The notes: a model not told the origin generated them from the sequence alone. A stretch of 64,000 bases of DNA from Mesorhizobium sp. Root102 (GCF_001425625.1 NZ_LMCP01000012.1:126620-190619), one strand, 5' to 3'. Counted from the stretch's first letter, positions 34,507 to 43,281 are shown. Program-made: numbers and translations.

Positions 34507-34932
34507 TCAGCCCTTGCGGGAGAACCAGAAGGCGTCGGCCATGCGCTTCATGCCGATGCGTTCGTAGAAGCCGACGGCGCCGGGCATGGAGATCAGGCTG
34601 ATGGCGACGGACGGGCCGAGTTGCCGGCGCGCCTCGGCCATCAGGCCCTTGCCGATGCCGAGCCCTTGCGCCGATTGGGAAACGGCGAGTTCGGAGATGT
34701 AGCAGACCCAGGAGAAGTCGGTGAGCGCCCTGATAACGCCAATCAGCGGCTTGCCCTCCACGTCGAGACGCGCGGTCAGCACCAGATTGGCGCCCGATAG
34801 CATCGCCTGCAGCCTGATGTCGTCATCGACGGGGCGTGTCCCGCCGAGGCCGGATTCGACCAGCACGCGACGGAATTCGGCGACGTCGAGTGCTGGTTCG
34901 CGTGCATAGAGGACGTGAGAGTTTTCTGCCAT
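34507..34932 (-). CDS. GNAT family N-acetyltransferase
   Basis: This 141-residue acetyltransferase has the acetyl-CoA-binding loop in AVSQSAQGLGIGKGLMAEAR (the Q/R-x-x-G-x-G/A pattern) and a C-terminal VGFYERIGMKRM tail. The acceptor substrate is not recognisable. It starts at 34932 with MAENSHVLYAREPALDVAEF and precedes the tRNA-like element, which is transcribed from the opposite strand. The ArsR-type gene begins 77 bases beyond its end on the same strand, so it may be co-transcribed with that block, though the operator lies between them. Confidence 0.87.
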   Translation of the reverse strand: MAENSHVLYAREPALDVAEFRRVLVESGLGGTRPVDDDIRLQAMLSGANLVLTARLDVEGKPLIGVIRALTDFSWVCYISELAVSQSAQGLGIGKGLMAEARRQLGPSVAISLISMPGAVGFYERIGMKRMADAFWFSRKG

Positions 34933-35019
34933 GACGGCCAGATTGCATCAGCTGGCCAGGATCTCGAAGCCATTTTTGAGGTGGTTCAGTTTCAGCGGGT
35001 GGCATGATACAGCCACTAC

Positions 35020-35095
35020 GGCGGCCCGTAGCTCAGGGGAAGAGCGCCAGCTACATGCTGGAGGCCCCCGGTCGAGACGGGGCGGGTCGTCGCCA
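35020..35095 (+). tRNA. tRNA-like gene of unassigned identity
   Basis: A 76-base element with tRNA hallmarks: TAGCTC with D-arm AGCTC/GAGC (35031-35045), a 5-bp T-stem CCCCG/CGGGG with loop GTCGAGA (35066-35082), and an acceptor stem of 9 pairs (35020-35028 with 35083-35091) followed by a G and an encoded CCA (35093-35095). The anticodon hairpin is abnormal. CCAGC/GCTGG leaves a 5-base loop TACAT, or CCAG/CTGG leaves a 7-base loop with ACA at the anticodon position and T at position 37. The T-loop lacks the usual first T. A hairpin (35163-35183) follows before leuD. It may be a pseudo-tRNA or a functional variant. Confidence 0.5.
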
Positions 35096-35223
35096 GATTT
35101 TCAAACTGGCCTTGCCTGCTATAGGCGATGCGTCCCGCACAAACAGTTGCCTTTTATTTGCCGCCGGCTTTGTGTAAACCGGCGTCAGCAAATCCTCCCG
35201 CAACGAAAACACGGGCAAAAGCC

Positions 35224-35829
35224 ATGGAAAAATTCACCAAGCTCACCGGCGTCGCCGCTCCGATGCCGATCGTCAATGTCGACACCGACATGATCATCCC
35301 CAAGGATTATCTGAAGACGATCAAGCGCACCGGGCTTGGCACCGGCCTGTTCGCCGAAATGCGCTACAAGGACGACGGTTCGGAAAATCCGGATTTCGTG
35401 CTCAACAAGCCGGCCTACCGCAAGGCGCAGATCCTGGTTGCCGGCGATAATTTCGGCTGCGGCTCGAGCAGGGAGCACGCGCCGTGGGCGCTGCTCGACT
35501 TCGGCATTCGCTGCGTCATCTCGACCTCGTTCGCCGACATCTTCTACAACAACTGCTTCAAGAACGGCATCCTGCCGATCACCGTCAGCCCCGAGGATCT
35601 CGAGAAGCTGATGGACGATGCGTCGCGCGGCTCCAACGCCACGGTGTCGGTCGACCTCGAGGCCAAGGAAATCCGCGGGCCGGATGGCGGCGTGGTCAAA
35701 TTCGACCTCGACGACTTCAAGCGGCACTGCCTGCTCAATGGTCTCGATGATATCGGCCTGACCATGGAGAAGGCCGACGCCATCGCTTCGTTCGAGAAGC
35801 GCAACGCCGAACAGCGCCCCTGGGCCTGA
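35224..35829 (+). CDS. leuD: 3-isopropylmalate dehydratase small subunit LeuD
   Basis: This 201-residue small subunit contains [21 protein letters not shown] (substrate-binding loop), [20 protein letters not shown] and [17 protein letters not shown], the family core. LeuCD isomerises 2-isopropylmalate to 3-isopropylmalate in leucine synthesis; LeuC, with the Fe-S cluster, is not in this window. ATG 35224 begins MEKFTKLTG; longer readings upstream cross the tRNA-like region. It is first of a rightward stretch leading to leuB at 37952, but leuD and leuB are separated by three other genes. Confidence 0.96.
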   Translation: MEKFTKLTGVAAPMPIVNVDTDMIIPKDYLKTIKRTGLGTGLFAEMRYKDDGSENPDFVLNKPAYRKAQILVAGDNFGCGSSREHAPWALLDFGIRCVISTSFADIFYNNCFKNGILPITVSPEDLEKLMDDASRGSNATVSVDLEAKEIRGPDGGVVKFDLDDFKRHCLLNGLDDIGLTMEKADAIASFEKRNAEQRPWA

Positions 35830-35842
35830 GTGGTAGGATCTG

Positions 35843-35864
35843 ACCCGGCCGCCACAGGCCGGGT
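35843..35864 (+). terminator. Possible terminator hairpin after leuD
   Basis: ACCCGGCC and GGCCGGGT form a perfect 8-bp stem with a 6-base loop, starting 14 bases after the leuD stop. No T-run follows, so termination would be weak or Rho-assisted. Confidence 0.4.
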
Positions 35865-35890
35865 TCGTGGCGACTCAGCGGAGGACAGTC

Positions 35891-36814
35891 ATGACTCGTT
35901 CGCTTCTTGCTGGCACCTGCGGGCTGGCGTTTCTTTTGATGGCTGCCACTTTGAGCCATGCCCAGACGCAGACGCCCACCGCGCCGTCTGCGGCCGAAAA
36001 GTCTGCTACGGACCAAGGGACAGACGCCGCCGACGCTTCCGATGACGACAGCCAAGCGCCTGTACCCTTCGAGGGCGGCACGCTGACCATCACCCAACCG
36101 GAACAGGACGGTGAGAAGGTGCTTGCCTATGACGGCAAGCAACTGGCCACCAACTATGACGTCTTCTTCGACAGAATAGTCGAGGTCGGCGGCGTCAAGG
36201 TGGCGCTGTTCGATGTCGGCGATGGCGGCAACCAATGCGGACCGGCCACGGTGATCGTCTGGAAGCCGGAAGGCGGCACCATCCAGAGCACCACCGTCGA
36301 GCAGGACGACTGCGGCGCGCCGCCCTCGGCGGTGTCCGACAACGCCATCTATTTCGTGCCCTATCTGTTGCCGGGGGATGAGAAGCCGGCCTTGCAGTGG
36401 TCGCCGACCGACGGACTGACGATCTCGGGCAACCTGACCTACATGCCGGAACCCGGCACCGACTGGAAGGACATCGATCCGGAAAAGTACCAGAACATCA
36501 TCGACGCTTTCCACAACGAGGCCGTCTACAAGGAAGCGGAAAAGCTGCTCGGCAAGGACATGCCCGACATGGCGACCAGCCTGCTGGTCGGCGGCGGCAC
36601 GGAAAAGACCGCTTCGGGCGTCTTCTACGCCAGCGGCTGCGTACCGCATGACTGCGGCGGCAATGACGGCTTCATGGCGGTCGACCCGGCCCAGCACAAG
36701 CTCTACTTCGCCCGTCGCGGCGACAAGCCCGAGCCCGACGCCTGGCCGGCGGTGACGACATGGCCGGCCGATGTCAAGGAGGCGCTGGACAAGGCGCTGG
36801 GGACTGCAAATTAA
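35891..36814 (+). CDS. Secreted protein with Ivy-like CxPHDC motif
   Basis: This 307-residue protein has a signal peptide (RSLLAGTCGLAFLLMAATLS then HAQ, cleavage near residue 24), an acidic linker, a central domain of unknown type with VFFDRIVEVGGVKVALFDVG, and a C-terminal domain with ASGCVPHDCGGNDGFMAV. The CxPHDC loop resembles the one Ivy-type periplasmic lysozyme inhibitors insert into the lysozyme active site, followed by the same GxN-type pattern. The N-terminal domain is not Ivy-like. ATG 35891 follows GGAGG. It sits 61 bases after leuD. A periplasmic role, possibly lysozyme or transglycosylase inhibition, is inferred. Confidence 0.7.
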   Translation: MTRSLLAGTCGLAFLLMAATLSHAQTQTPTAPSAAEKSATDQGTDAADASDDDSQAPVPFEGGTLTITQPEQDGEKVLAYDGKQLATNYDVFFDRIVEVGGVKVALFDVGDGGNQCGPATVIVWKPEGGTIQSTTVEQDDCGAPPSAVSDNAIYFVPYLLPGDEKPALQWSPTDGLTISGNLTYMPEPGTDWKDIDPEKYQNIIDAFHNEAVYKEAEKLLGKDMPDMATSLLVGGGTEKTASGVFYASGCVPHDCGGNDGFMAVDPAQHKLYFARRGDKPEPDAWPAVTTWPADVKEALDKALGTAN

Positions 36815-36847
36815 GGCATTAGCGTTGCGCGGCGCCCCCCGCGCTTT

Positions 36848-36904
36848 CGTCATCCAGGGGTCTGCGCCGTGTCGCTACGCTCCTTGCTCCGCCATAGGAT
36901 GACG
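36848..36904. repeat. Intergenic repeat, type 3
   Basis: A 57-base element bounded by CGTCATCC on the left and GGATGACG on the right, enclosing AGGGGTCTGCGCCGTGTCGC and TACGCTCCTTGCTCCGCCATA. The inverted ends and location after a stop codon fit a REP-like element. Only one copy was noticed here. Confidence 0.6.
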
Positions 36905-37036
36905 ACGGAAGGGATGCTTCAGCCAATCTAGGAGGTTCGCGCTTCGCTTCCGGGATAACAGTTCGCCTGGCTTGGCCCACGACCCGCGCCGTTCCGCCTG
37001 CTAATGCTGGCCGACAACCCAAGCAAGGCCCCTCAT

Positions 37037-37420
37037 ATGCGAAAACTGATCTCCACCGGTTCCCCGTTCGAAAAGACCGCCGGCTATTCGCGTGCCGTGG
37101 TGCAGGGCGACTGGTGCTTCGTGTCCGGCACGACCGGCTACGACTATGCGACGATGACGATGCCGGAGACGGTCGAGGCGCAGACGCGCCATTGCCTGGC
37201 CACGATCGGCAAGGCGCTCAAGGATGGCGGCTTCGAGATGGCCGACGTGGTGCGGGCGCATTATTACATCACCGACCAGGCCTTCGTGGACATCGTCTTT
37301 CCGATCCTGGGCGAGACGTTCGGCGACATCAGGCCGGCGGCGACGATGATCGTCTGCCAGCTCAACAAGCCGGAAATGAAGATCGAGATCGAAGTCACCG
37401 CGCTGCGGCGCACGGCTTGA
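37037..37420 (+). CDS. RidA family protein lacking the catalytic arginine
   Basis: This 127-residue RidA-like protein has GDWCFVSGTTGYDYATM near residue 29 and a C-terminal KIEIEVTAL. At the position of the substrate-binding arginine of active RidA (PARTTVE in the paralogue at 3660-4025) this protein reads PAATMI, so the arginine is replaced by alanine. Such Arg-less Rid subfamilies lack 2-aminoacrylate deaminase activity, and their roles are unclear. ATG 37037 begins MRKLISTGSPF; an ATG at 37004 would add a short non-conserved leader. A VOC-family gene follows 13 bases downstream, so they are a pair. Confidence 0.88.
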   Translation: MRKLISTGSPFEKTAGYSRAVVQGDWCFVSGTTGYDYATMTMPETVEAQTRHCLATIGKALKDGGFEMADVVRAHYYITDQAFVDIVFPILGETFGDIRPAATMIVCQLNKPEMKIEIEVTALRRTA

Positions 37421-37433
37421 AGGCGGTCAAGCG

Positions 37434-37784
37434 ATGAAAGTCCAGCGCATCGTTGCCAACATCGCCACGCAAGACATCGTGGCGGCAAAACGCTTCTACC
37501 AGGACGTACTCGGCCTCGACGTGCTGATGGACCTTGGCTGGATCGCCACCTACGGCTCCCAAGCAAAGATGGATGTCCAGATCAGTTTCATGGCACATGG
37601 CGGCTCCGGCACGCCGGTGCCGGATCTGTCGATCGAGGTCGACGATGTCGATGCAGCGCTCGATGCCATGAAGACCGCCGGCTTCGCCATCGAATACGGA
37701 CCGGCCGACGAGCCCTGGGGCGTGCGGCGCTTCTATGTGCGCGATCCGTTCGGCCGGCTGGTCAACATTCTCTCGCATCGGTGA
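37434..37784 (+). CDS. VOC family (glyoxalase/bleomycin-resistance fold) protein
   Basis: This 116-residue protein is made of two beta-alpha-beta-beta-beta modules. VANIATQDIVAAKRFYQDVL then GLDVLMDLG is the first strand-helix unit, and VDAALDAMKTAGFAIEYGPA with RRFYVRDPFGRLVNIL the second, the standard vicinal-oxygen-chelate pattern. Such proteins bind a metal and act as lyases, dioxygenases or antibiotic-binding proteins. Metal ligands cannot be assigned confidently (E in LSIEVDD may be one). It starts 13 bases after the RidA-like gene and is likely co-translated with it. Confidence 0.85.
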   Translation: MKVQRIVANIATQDIVAAKRFYQDVLGLDVLMDLGWIATYGSQAKMDVQISFMAHGGSGTPVPDLSIEVDDVDAALDAMKTAGFAIEYGPADEPWGVRRFYVRDPFGRLVNILSHR

Positions 37785-37951
37785 TGGCATAGGTCTGTAA
37801 GCGCCAAGGCGAGTGCTGATCTTGAGATGTCGGCGGCCAGGGATCGCCAAAAGAACGTTGCTCATATTTCATCCCCGCGTTCCTGCTTGCGCGTCGGCCG
37901 TTCGGCGTTTAGCAAGGCCGCGGTTCAAATTCTTTCTGGGACGGTTTCTCC

Positions 37952-39055
37952 ATGGCAACGAAACATCTTTTCCTGCTCCCCGGCGACGGCATCGGTCCGG
38001 AGGCCATGGCCGAGGTCAAGAAATTGATATCAGCCATGAACGACAAGCTCGGCAGCGGTTTTACCACCGAGGACGGTCTGGTCGGCGGCTGCGCCTATGA
38101 CGCGCATGGCGCGGCGATCTCCGATGCCGACATGGAAAAGGCGATGGCGGCCGACGCGGTGCTGTTCGGCGCCGTCGGCGGTCCGAAATGGGACGCGGTG
38201 CCCTACGAGGTACGCCCTGAGGCCGGCCTGCTGCGGCTGCGTAAGGACATGGAGCTGTTCGCCAATCTGCGCCCGGCCATCTGCTATCCGGCACTGGCGG
38301 CGTCCTCCTCGCTCAAGCAGGAGGTGGTCGAGGGTCTCGACATCCTCATCGTGCGCGAGCTGACCGGCGGCGTCTATTTCGGAGAGCCCAAGCAGATCAT
38401 CGATCTCGGCAACGGCCAGAAGCGCGGCATCGACACGCAGGTCTACGACACGTTCGAGATCGAGCGCATTTCCGGCGTCGCCTTCGAGCTGGCGCGGACG
38501 CGCAAGAACCACGTCACTTCGATGGAAAAGCGCAATGTGATGAAGTCGGGCGTGCTGTGGAACGAGGTCGTAACCCAGACCCACAAGGCGCGCTATCCGG
38601 ACGTCAAGCTCGACCACATGCTGGCCGATGCCGGCGGTATGCAGCTGGTGCGCTGGCCAAAACAATTCGACGTCATCGTCACCGACAATCTGTTCGGCGA
38701 CATGCTGTCCGACATCGCCGCCATGCTGACCGGCTCCATCGGCATGCTGCCGTCGGCCTCGCTCGGCGCGCCTGACGTGAAGACCAAGAAGCGCAAGGCG
38801 CTCTACGAGCCGGTGCACGGCTCGGCGCCGGACATTGCCGGCAAGGGCATTGCCAACCCGATCGCCATGATCGCGTCCTTCGCCATGTGCCTGCGCTATT
38901 CCTTCGGCATGGTGGCGGAAGCCGACCGTCTCGAGGGCGCCATCGCCGCCGTGCTCGACGACGGCCTGCGCACCAAGGACATCCTGTCCGCGGGCATGAC
39001 CGAGGTCGGCACGGTCGAGATGGGCGACGCGATCATCGCCAAGTTCCTGGGATAA
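37952..39055 (+). CDS. leuB: 3-isopropylmalate dehydrogenase
   Basis: This 367-residue NAD-dependent beta-decarboxylating dehydrogenase has [19 protein letters not shown] at the N-terminus, [20 protein letters not shown] with [31 protein letters not shown], and the cofactor/metal block [20 protein letters not shown]. It oxidises and decarboxylates 3-isopropylmalate in leucine synthesis and needs Mg2+ or Mn2+. ATG 37952 lies in ATGGCAACGAAACATC and gives the expected family length. It follows the VOC gene by 167 bases, so it may have its own promoter in that gap. Confidence 0.96.
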   Translation: MATKHLFLLPGDGIGPEAMAEVKKLISAMNDKLGSGFTTEDGLVGGCAYDAHGAAISDADMEKAMAADAVLFGAVGGPKWDAVPYEVRPEAGLLRLRKDMELFANLRPAICYPALAASSSLKQEVVEGLDILIVRELTGGVYFGEPKQIIDLGNGQKRGIDTQVYDTFEIERISGVAFELARTRKNHVTSMEKRNVMKSGVLWNEVVTQTHKARYPDVKLDHMLADAGGMQLVRWPKQFDVIVTDNLFGDMLSDIAAMLTGSIGMLPSASLGAPDVKTKKRKALYEPVHGSAPDIAGKGIANPIAMIASFAMCLRYSFGMVAEADRLEGAIAAVLDDGLRTKDILSAGMTEVGTVEMGDAIIAKFLG

Positions 39056-39123
39056 TCGCGGCGGTCATCGTCCGCCGGGCGACGACCGAAATTGTCCGCG
39101 ACGCTGAAACGGCTTGGGGGCTG

Positions 39124-39822
39124 TCAAACCCGGACGCCCGCCGGCACCGGCCCCCACTGGTTTTCGCGAGCCTGCGTCGGGATCAGCGCGAAGACCAGGA
39201 TGATCAGGCTGCCGATGGTCGGGATCAGGATCAGCAGGCAGAACCAGCCTGACAGGCCGATGTCATGCAGCCGGCGCACGATCATGCCGAGGCTGGGAAG
39301 AATTGTCGCCAGCAGGAAGGTGCCGCACAGCCCGACCGTTATCGCGCCCGAGATATCGCTGTCGAAGCCGCCCATATCCATATCGGTGTACAGGCCGGTG
39401 CCGCCGATGATCAGCAGGCAAACCGTCCAGAACAGGCAGTAGCCCCAATATTCCTTGCGACGCGCGCGCCCGGCGAAATTGAAATAGTTCTGCGTCACGC
39501 CACGCCAGAAATAGCCCCAGAGATCGCTGGGCTCGGCTGTCTCGGAAGACCGGCCGAAATGCTGCGCGGGAGGCGCTGTTGCAGGTGGAACGCTGACCTG
39601 GGCCAGTGCGGCCTTGGTGCCGGGGTGTGCGGCGGCCGGGGCGGCGATCGAAAAGACGTCGCGCGCCTGGCCGCCGCCCGGCTGGAACTCGACGGCCGTG
39701 CCGTTGGGCATGGCGGATTGCCGGCGCAGGTTCTCGCGGGTGAAGGTATAGCGGTTGCCGTCGGCTCCGGTGATGAAGCCAAAACCCTGGTCCTCGTCAT
39801 AGTGAAGCACTTCGCCGCGCAT
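39124..39822 (-). CDS. Cold-shock-like domain fused to DUF805 membrane protein
   Basis: This 232-residue protein combines an N-terminal cold-shock/S1-like fold, MRGEVLHYDEDQGFGFITGA followed by DGNRYTFTRENLRR, with a linker rich in Ala/Pro (about 60-100) and a C-terminal DUF805 membrane domain with RARRKEYWGYCLFWTVCLLI, three or four hydrophobic segments and the RRLHDIGLSGWF loop. DUF805 proteins are small inner-membrane proteins of unknown function. The fusion places a nucleic-acid-binding-like domain on the membrane. The ATG at 39822 follows GAGAGGGG. It is convergent with leuB and divergent from the glycosyltransferase. Confidence 0.82.
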   Translation of the reverse strand: MRGEVLHYDEDQGFGFITGADGNRYTFTRENLRRQSAMPNGTAVEFQPGGGQARDVFSIAAPAAAHPGTKAALAQVSVPPATAPPAQHFGRSSETAEPSDLWGYFWRGVTQNYFNFAGRARRKEYWGYCLFWTVCLLIIGGTGLYTDMDMGGFDSDISGAITVGLCGTFLLATILPSLGMIVRRLHDIGLSGWFCLLILIPTIGSLIILVFALIPTQARENQWGPVPAGVRV

Positions 39823-39970
39823 ATGCCACCCCTCTCGCCACGTCCCTGCCCGAAGGTGTGACACAGGGCCGAGCCGATGGGCAATACCGGGCCGCATGGC
39901 TACCGTGTTGGCGGCAAATGAAGCATAAGGCATCAACCGCCTTTGCCAAAAGCAGACCCACAAGCAGACA

Positions 39971-41386
39971 ATGACAGCCGAGCGTTCCGACACCAGCGCC
40001 GTGATAGAGGGCAGAGAGGCCGCAAGGCCTCCGAGGCTGGCCATCGACGCCACCGGCCTGATGTTGTGGCCGCCCGGCGAGGGCCTGGCCGGCATCCCAC
40101 GGGTAGAAAGCTTTCTCATCAACGCGGCGTTGGCGGATCCCGACCCATGCGTGGAGGTGGTGGCGTTCAGAGCCGATGAAGGCCGGTTCCGCGCGCTTGC
40201 CCCCTACGAGCAGGACCATGTCGCGGCGGGCGAGATTTCACCGCATCATGTCAAACGATGGCCGGGGAGATGCACGGCGCTTTCGCAGGCCCTCGAGGCA
40301 GTCAGGCAGCAGCCGTGGGGCAAGCGCGACGCTGACCGCCATCTCGCCAGGACGGTGACCAATGGCCGCAAAGGGATTGCCTATCAGGTGACGAGGCTGC
40401 TGATCCGTGCCTATCGTCTGTACCGGCAGGCCCTGTTGGGCTTGCGCCAGGAAGCTGCACCCCTTGCCGCGCAGGCGGAGCCGGGTCTGGTGCTCATCAG
40501 CCATCATATCCTGACCGAGGAAGACCGATCCGCCGTCTCGGGCGGTGCGGGTGATCTTGCTTTCCTTTGCCACGATCTCATCCCGGCATTGCGTCCGGAC
40601 CTGCTCGGTGCAGGCCCTCGCGAGACCCGTTTCGGGTCCTATCTCGAGCACCTCGTCCGCTCCGGTGCTCCGGCGTTTTGCGCCTCCGACGAGGTTGGCG
40701 CCACACTCGCCGATCATATGCGCAAAGCCGGCGTCGCCGCGCCGGTCGTGTATCGCTTTCCGATGCCCTCCATCCTGCATGCAAACGCATCGCGCGCTGG
40801 CACGACCTCGCGCATCGAGACCGACGAGCCGTTCGTGCTCTACTGCTCGACCATCGAAGTGCGCAAGAACCACATCCTCTTGGCGCGGATCTGGCAGCAG
40901 GCGCTTGACGAGGGCGTCAAGCTGCCGAGGCTCGTCTGCGTCGGGCGCTGGGGCTGGATGATCGATCCGCTGCGCGCCTATCTCAAGGCCCATCCCAGGC
41001 TGCTCGAGCGGGTCACGTTCACCGGGCTGGTCAGCGACGAGGAACTCATCGGCTACTATCGCAGCGCTTCCTTCGGCGTCTTTCCCTCGCATATCGAGGG
41101 CTGGGGCTACGGCGCGTCGGAATGTCTCGATTTCGGCGTTCCGGTCATCGTCTCGACAGCGCCGTCGCTGATCGAGGCGACCGGCGGCCTGATGCCGGCG
41201 GTCGATGCGCAGGACCAGCAAGGCTGGTACAAGGCGATCCGCAGGATGGCGCAGGACCATGCGTGGCGATCCTCTCTGGTCGAGCGCATCGCAGAGAAGT
41301 ATCGGCCAACGCCTGCGGCGGCAAGCTGGGCCGCCATCAAGGCAGGCCTGAAGGAAAGTGCGTCCCGCCCGCGCGCCGAACGTTGA
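39971..41386 (+). CDS. Glycosyltransferase, GT4-like
   Basis: This 471-residue cytoplasmic glycosyltransferase has a GT-B fold: an N-terminal domain (about 20-260) with RLAIDATGLMLWPPGEGLAG and a C-terminal nucleotide-sugar-binding domain (about 280-450) with EPFVLYCSTIEVRKNHILL, GLVSDEELIGYYRSASFGVF and SHIEGWGYGASECLDFG, whose E-x7-E-like spacing matches GT4 retaining enzymes. The sugar and acceptor are unknown; no polysaccharide cluster is present, so it is an isolated gene. No strong ribosome-binding site precedes the ATG at 39971. It is convergent with the helicase gene. Confidence 0.87.
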   Translation: MTAERSDTSAVIEGREAARPPRLAIDATGLMLWPPGEGLAGIPRVESFLINAALADPDPCVEVVAFRADEGRFRALAPYEQDHVAAGEISPHHVKRWPGRCTALSQALEAVRQQPWGKRDADRHLARTVTNGRKGIAYQVTRLLIRAYRLYRQALLGLRQEAAPLAAQAEPGLVLISHHILTEEDRSAVSGGAGDLAFLCHDLIPALRPDLLGAGPRETRFGSYLEHLVRSGAPAFCASDEVGATLADHMRKAGVAAPVVYRFPMPSILHANASRAGTTSRIETDEPFVLYCSTIEVRKNHILLARIWQQALDEGVKLPRLVCVGRWGWMIDPLRAYLKAHPRLLERVTFTGLVSDEELIGYYRSASFGVFPSHIEGWGYGASECLDFGVPVIVSTAPSLIEATGGLMPAVDAQDQQGWYKAIRRMAQDHAWRSSLVERIAEKYRPTPAAASWAAIKAGLKESASRPRAER

Positions 41387-41409
41387 GCGCCTTGCCGGCA
41401 GGTCCAGCC

Positions 41410-43281
41410 CTACGATGGGCGCTTCTTCGCCTTCTTGTGCTTCGGCGCGCCGGTGTTTTCGAATTTCGGCTTGCCCGGCTTCGCCCACGGCTTTGCCTCA
41501 TGCTCGGCTGCCGGGCGCTGGTCGGCTGATGCCGGTGCGCGTTTCTCGAATTTGCGCTTCGGGGCGTTGGGGTCGAACGACGCCTTGCCGCGGTGCGGTT
41601 TCTTGTCGGGGCTTGGCGGCTGGTAGCCGGCGCGCGACAAATCGGGCTGGCCGTCGAGCCGCTTCACCAGGATGTTGTTTTGCAGTTTGCGATCGGGACC
41701 GATCGCGGCCAGGAAGCGGTCGGCCCAGTCCGCGGCGATCTGCACGAAGGTCTCATCGGGCTGCATCTTGATGGCGCCGATCTCGCGCTTGCTGATGCTG
41801 CCAGTGCGGCACAGCATCGGGATGAGCCAGCGCGGCTCGGCATTCTGCCGGCGCCCGATCGACAGCGAGAACCAGACGCTGGCGCCGAAATCGTCGCGGC
41901 GGCTGGGTGCCTCGTCGCGACGCGCGAAGTTTTCGCCCGCCGGTCTTTCACGCGACGGCGTGAAGGGCGCGATTTCCATGAGGTCCTCGGGCGCCGAGCG
42001 GCTGGCGCGGCACTGGCGCACGAAGGCGGCGGCCACCTGTTCGGCGCCATGCCTGGCGAGCAGCGCGTCGATGAAACCGCGCTCGTCATCCTTCACCGGC
42101 TCGTCGAAAACCGGATCGGCAAGGATGCGTTCGTCGTCGCGCCGGATCACGTCGTCGGCCGAGGGCGGGCTCGCCCATGTCGCCTTGAGGCCAGCGTTCT
42201 GCAACAGCCGCTCGGTGCGCTTGCGGGCGCTGTTGGGCACGATCAGCGCGCTGACGCCCTTGCGCCCGGCGCGGCCGGTGCGGCCGCTGCGGTGCAGCAG
42301 CGTTTCCGGGTTGGTCGGCAAATCGGCGTGGATGACCAGTTCGAGGTTGGGCAGGTCGATGCCGCGTGCCGCCACATCGGTGGCGATGCAAACTTTTGCG
42401 CGGCCGTCGCGCATCGCCTGCAAGGCATGGCTGCGCTCGTTCTGGCTGAGTTCGCCGGAGAGTGCGACGACGGAGAAGTTGCGGTTGTTGAAGCGCGCGG
42501 TCAGATGATTGACGGCGGCACGCGTGTTGCAGAACACCAGCGCGTTCTTGGCCTCGTAATAGCGCAGCACATTGATGATGGCGTTTTCCCGGTCGGGCTG
42601 GGCAACGCTCAGCGCCCGGTATTCGATGTCGAGATGCTGTTTTTCCTCGCCGGCGGCCGAAATGCGCACGGCATCGCGCTGGTAGCCTTGCGCGAGCGTT
42701 GCGATGGAGCGCGGCACGGTGGCCGAGAACATCAGCGTTCGGCGTTCGGCGGGGGCCGCGTCGAGGATGAATTCGAGGTCCTCGCGAAAGCCGAGATCGA
42801 GCATCTCGTCGGCCTCGTCGAGCACCACCGCCTTGAGCGCGGACATGTCGAGCGAGTGCCGGGTGATATGGTCGCGCAGCCGGCCGGGTGTGCCGACGAC
42901 GATGTGGGCGCCACGCTCCAGCACACGCCGCTCCGAGCGCATGTCCATGCCACCGACGCAGGACGCCACCGTGGCGCCGGTCAGTTCGTAGAGCCACTCC
43001 AGCTCGCGCGTCACCTGCAACGCCAGTTCGCGCGTCGGTGCCACCGCCAGCGCCAGCGGTGCCGCCGCGTGGCCGAAGCGCTCGGCGCCTCCGAGCAAGG
43101 TTGGCGCCAAGGCGAGGCCGAAGGCCACCGTCTTGCCGGAGCCGGTCTGCGCCGAAACCAACGCATCGGCCTCACCGAGTTCGGGCGCCACAACCGCCTT
43201 CTGTACCGGCGTCAGTTCGGAATAGCCGCGTTTTTCCAGCGCCTTTGCCAGCGCGGGAACGAGTGCATCGAAGTTGGACAT
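41410..43281 (-). CDS. DEAD-box RNA helicase with DbpA-type RNA-binding domain
   Basis: This 623-residue helicase has all DEAD-box motifs: Q motif near VQKAVVAPELG, ALVSAQTGSGKTVAF (I), APTREL (Ia), TPGRL (Ib), VVLDEADEMLDLG (II), FSATVPRS (III), ALVFCNTRA (IV), IATDVAARGIDLPNLELVIH (V) and HRSGRTGRAG (VI). A DbpA-like RNA-recognition domain (about 460-550; VWFSLSIGRRQNAEPRWLIP) and a Lys-rich C-tail follow, ending KKAKKRPS. DbpA-type helicases remodel rRNA during large-subunit assembly. The ATG at 43281 follows AAGAGTAAG, a weak site. Confidence 0.93.
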   Translation of the reverse strand: MSNFDALVPALAKALEKRGYSELTPVQKAVVAPELGEADALVSAQTGSGKTVAFGLALAPTLLGGAERFGHAAAPLALAVAPTRELALQVTRELEWLYELTGATVASCVGGMDMRSERRVLERGAHIVVGTPGRLRDHITRHSLDMSALKAVVLDEADEMLDLGFREDLEFILDAAPAERRTLMFSATVPRSIATLAQGYQRDAVRISAAGEEKQHLDIEYRALSVAQPDRENAIINVLRYYEAKNALVFCNTRAAVNHLTARFNNRNFSVVALSGELSQNERSHALQAMRDGRAKVCIATDVAARGIDLPNLELVIHADLPTNPETLLHRSGRTGRAGRKGVSALIVPNSARKRTERLLQNAGLKATWASPPSADDVIRRDDERILADPVFDEPVKDDERGFIDALLARHGAEQVAAAFVRQCRASRSAPEDLMEIAPFTPSRERPAGENFARRDEAPSRRDDFGASVWFSLSIGRRQNAEPRWLIPMLCRTGSISKREIGAIKMQPDETFVQIAADWADRFLAAIGPDRKLQNNILVKRLDGQPDLSRAGYQPPSPDKKPHRGKASFDPNAPKRKFEKRAPASADQRPAAEHEAKPWAKPGKPKFENTGAPKHKKAKKRPS

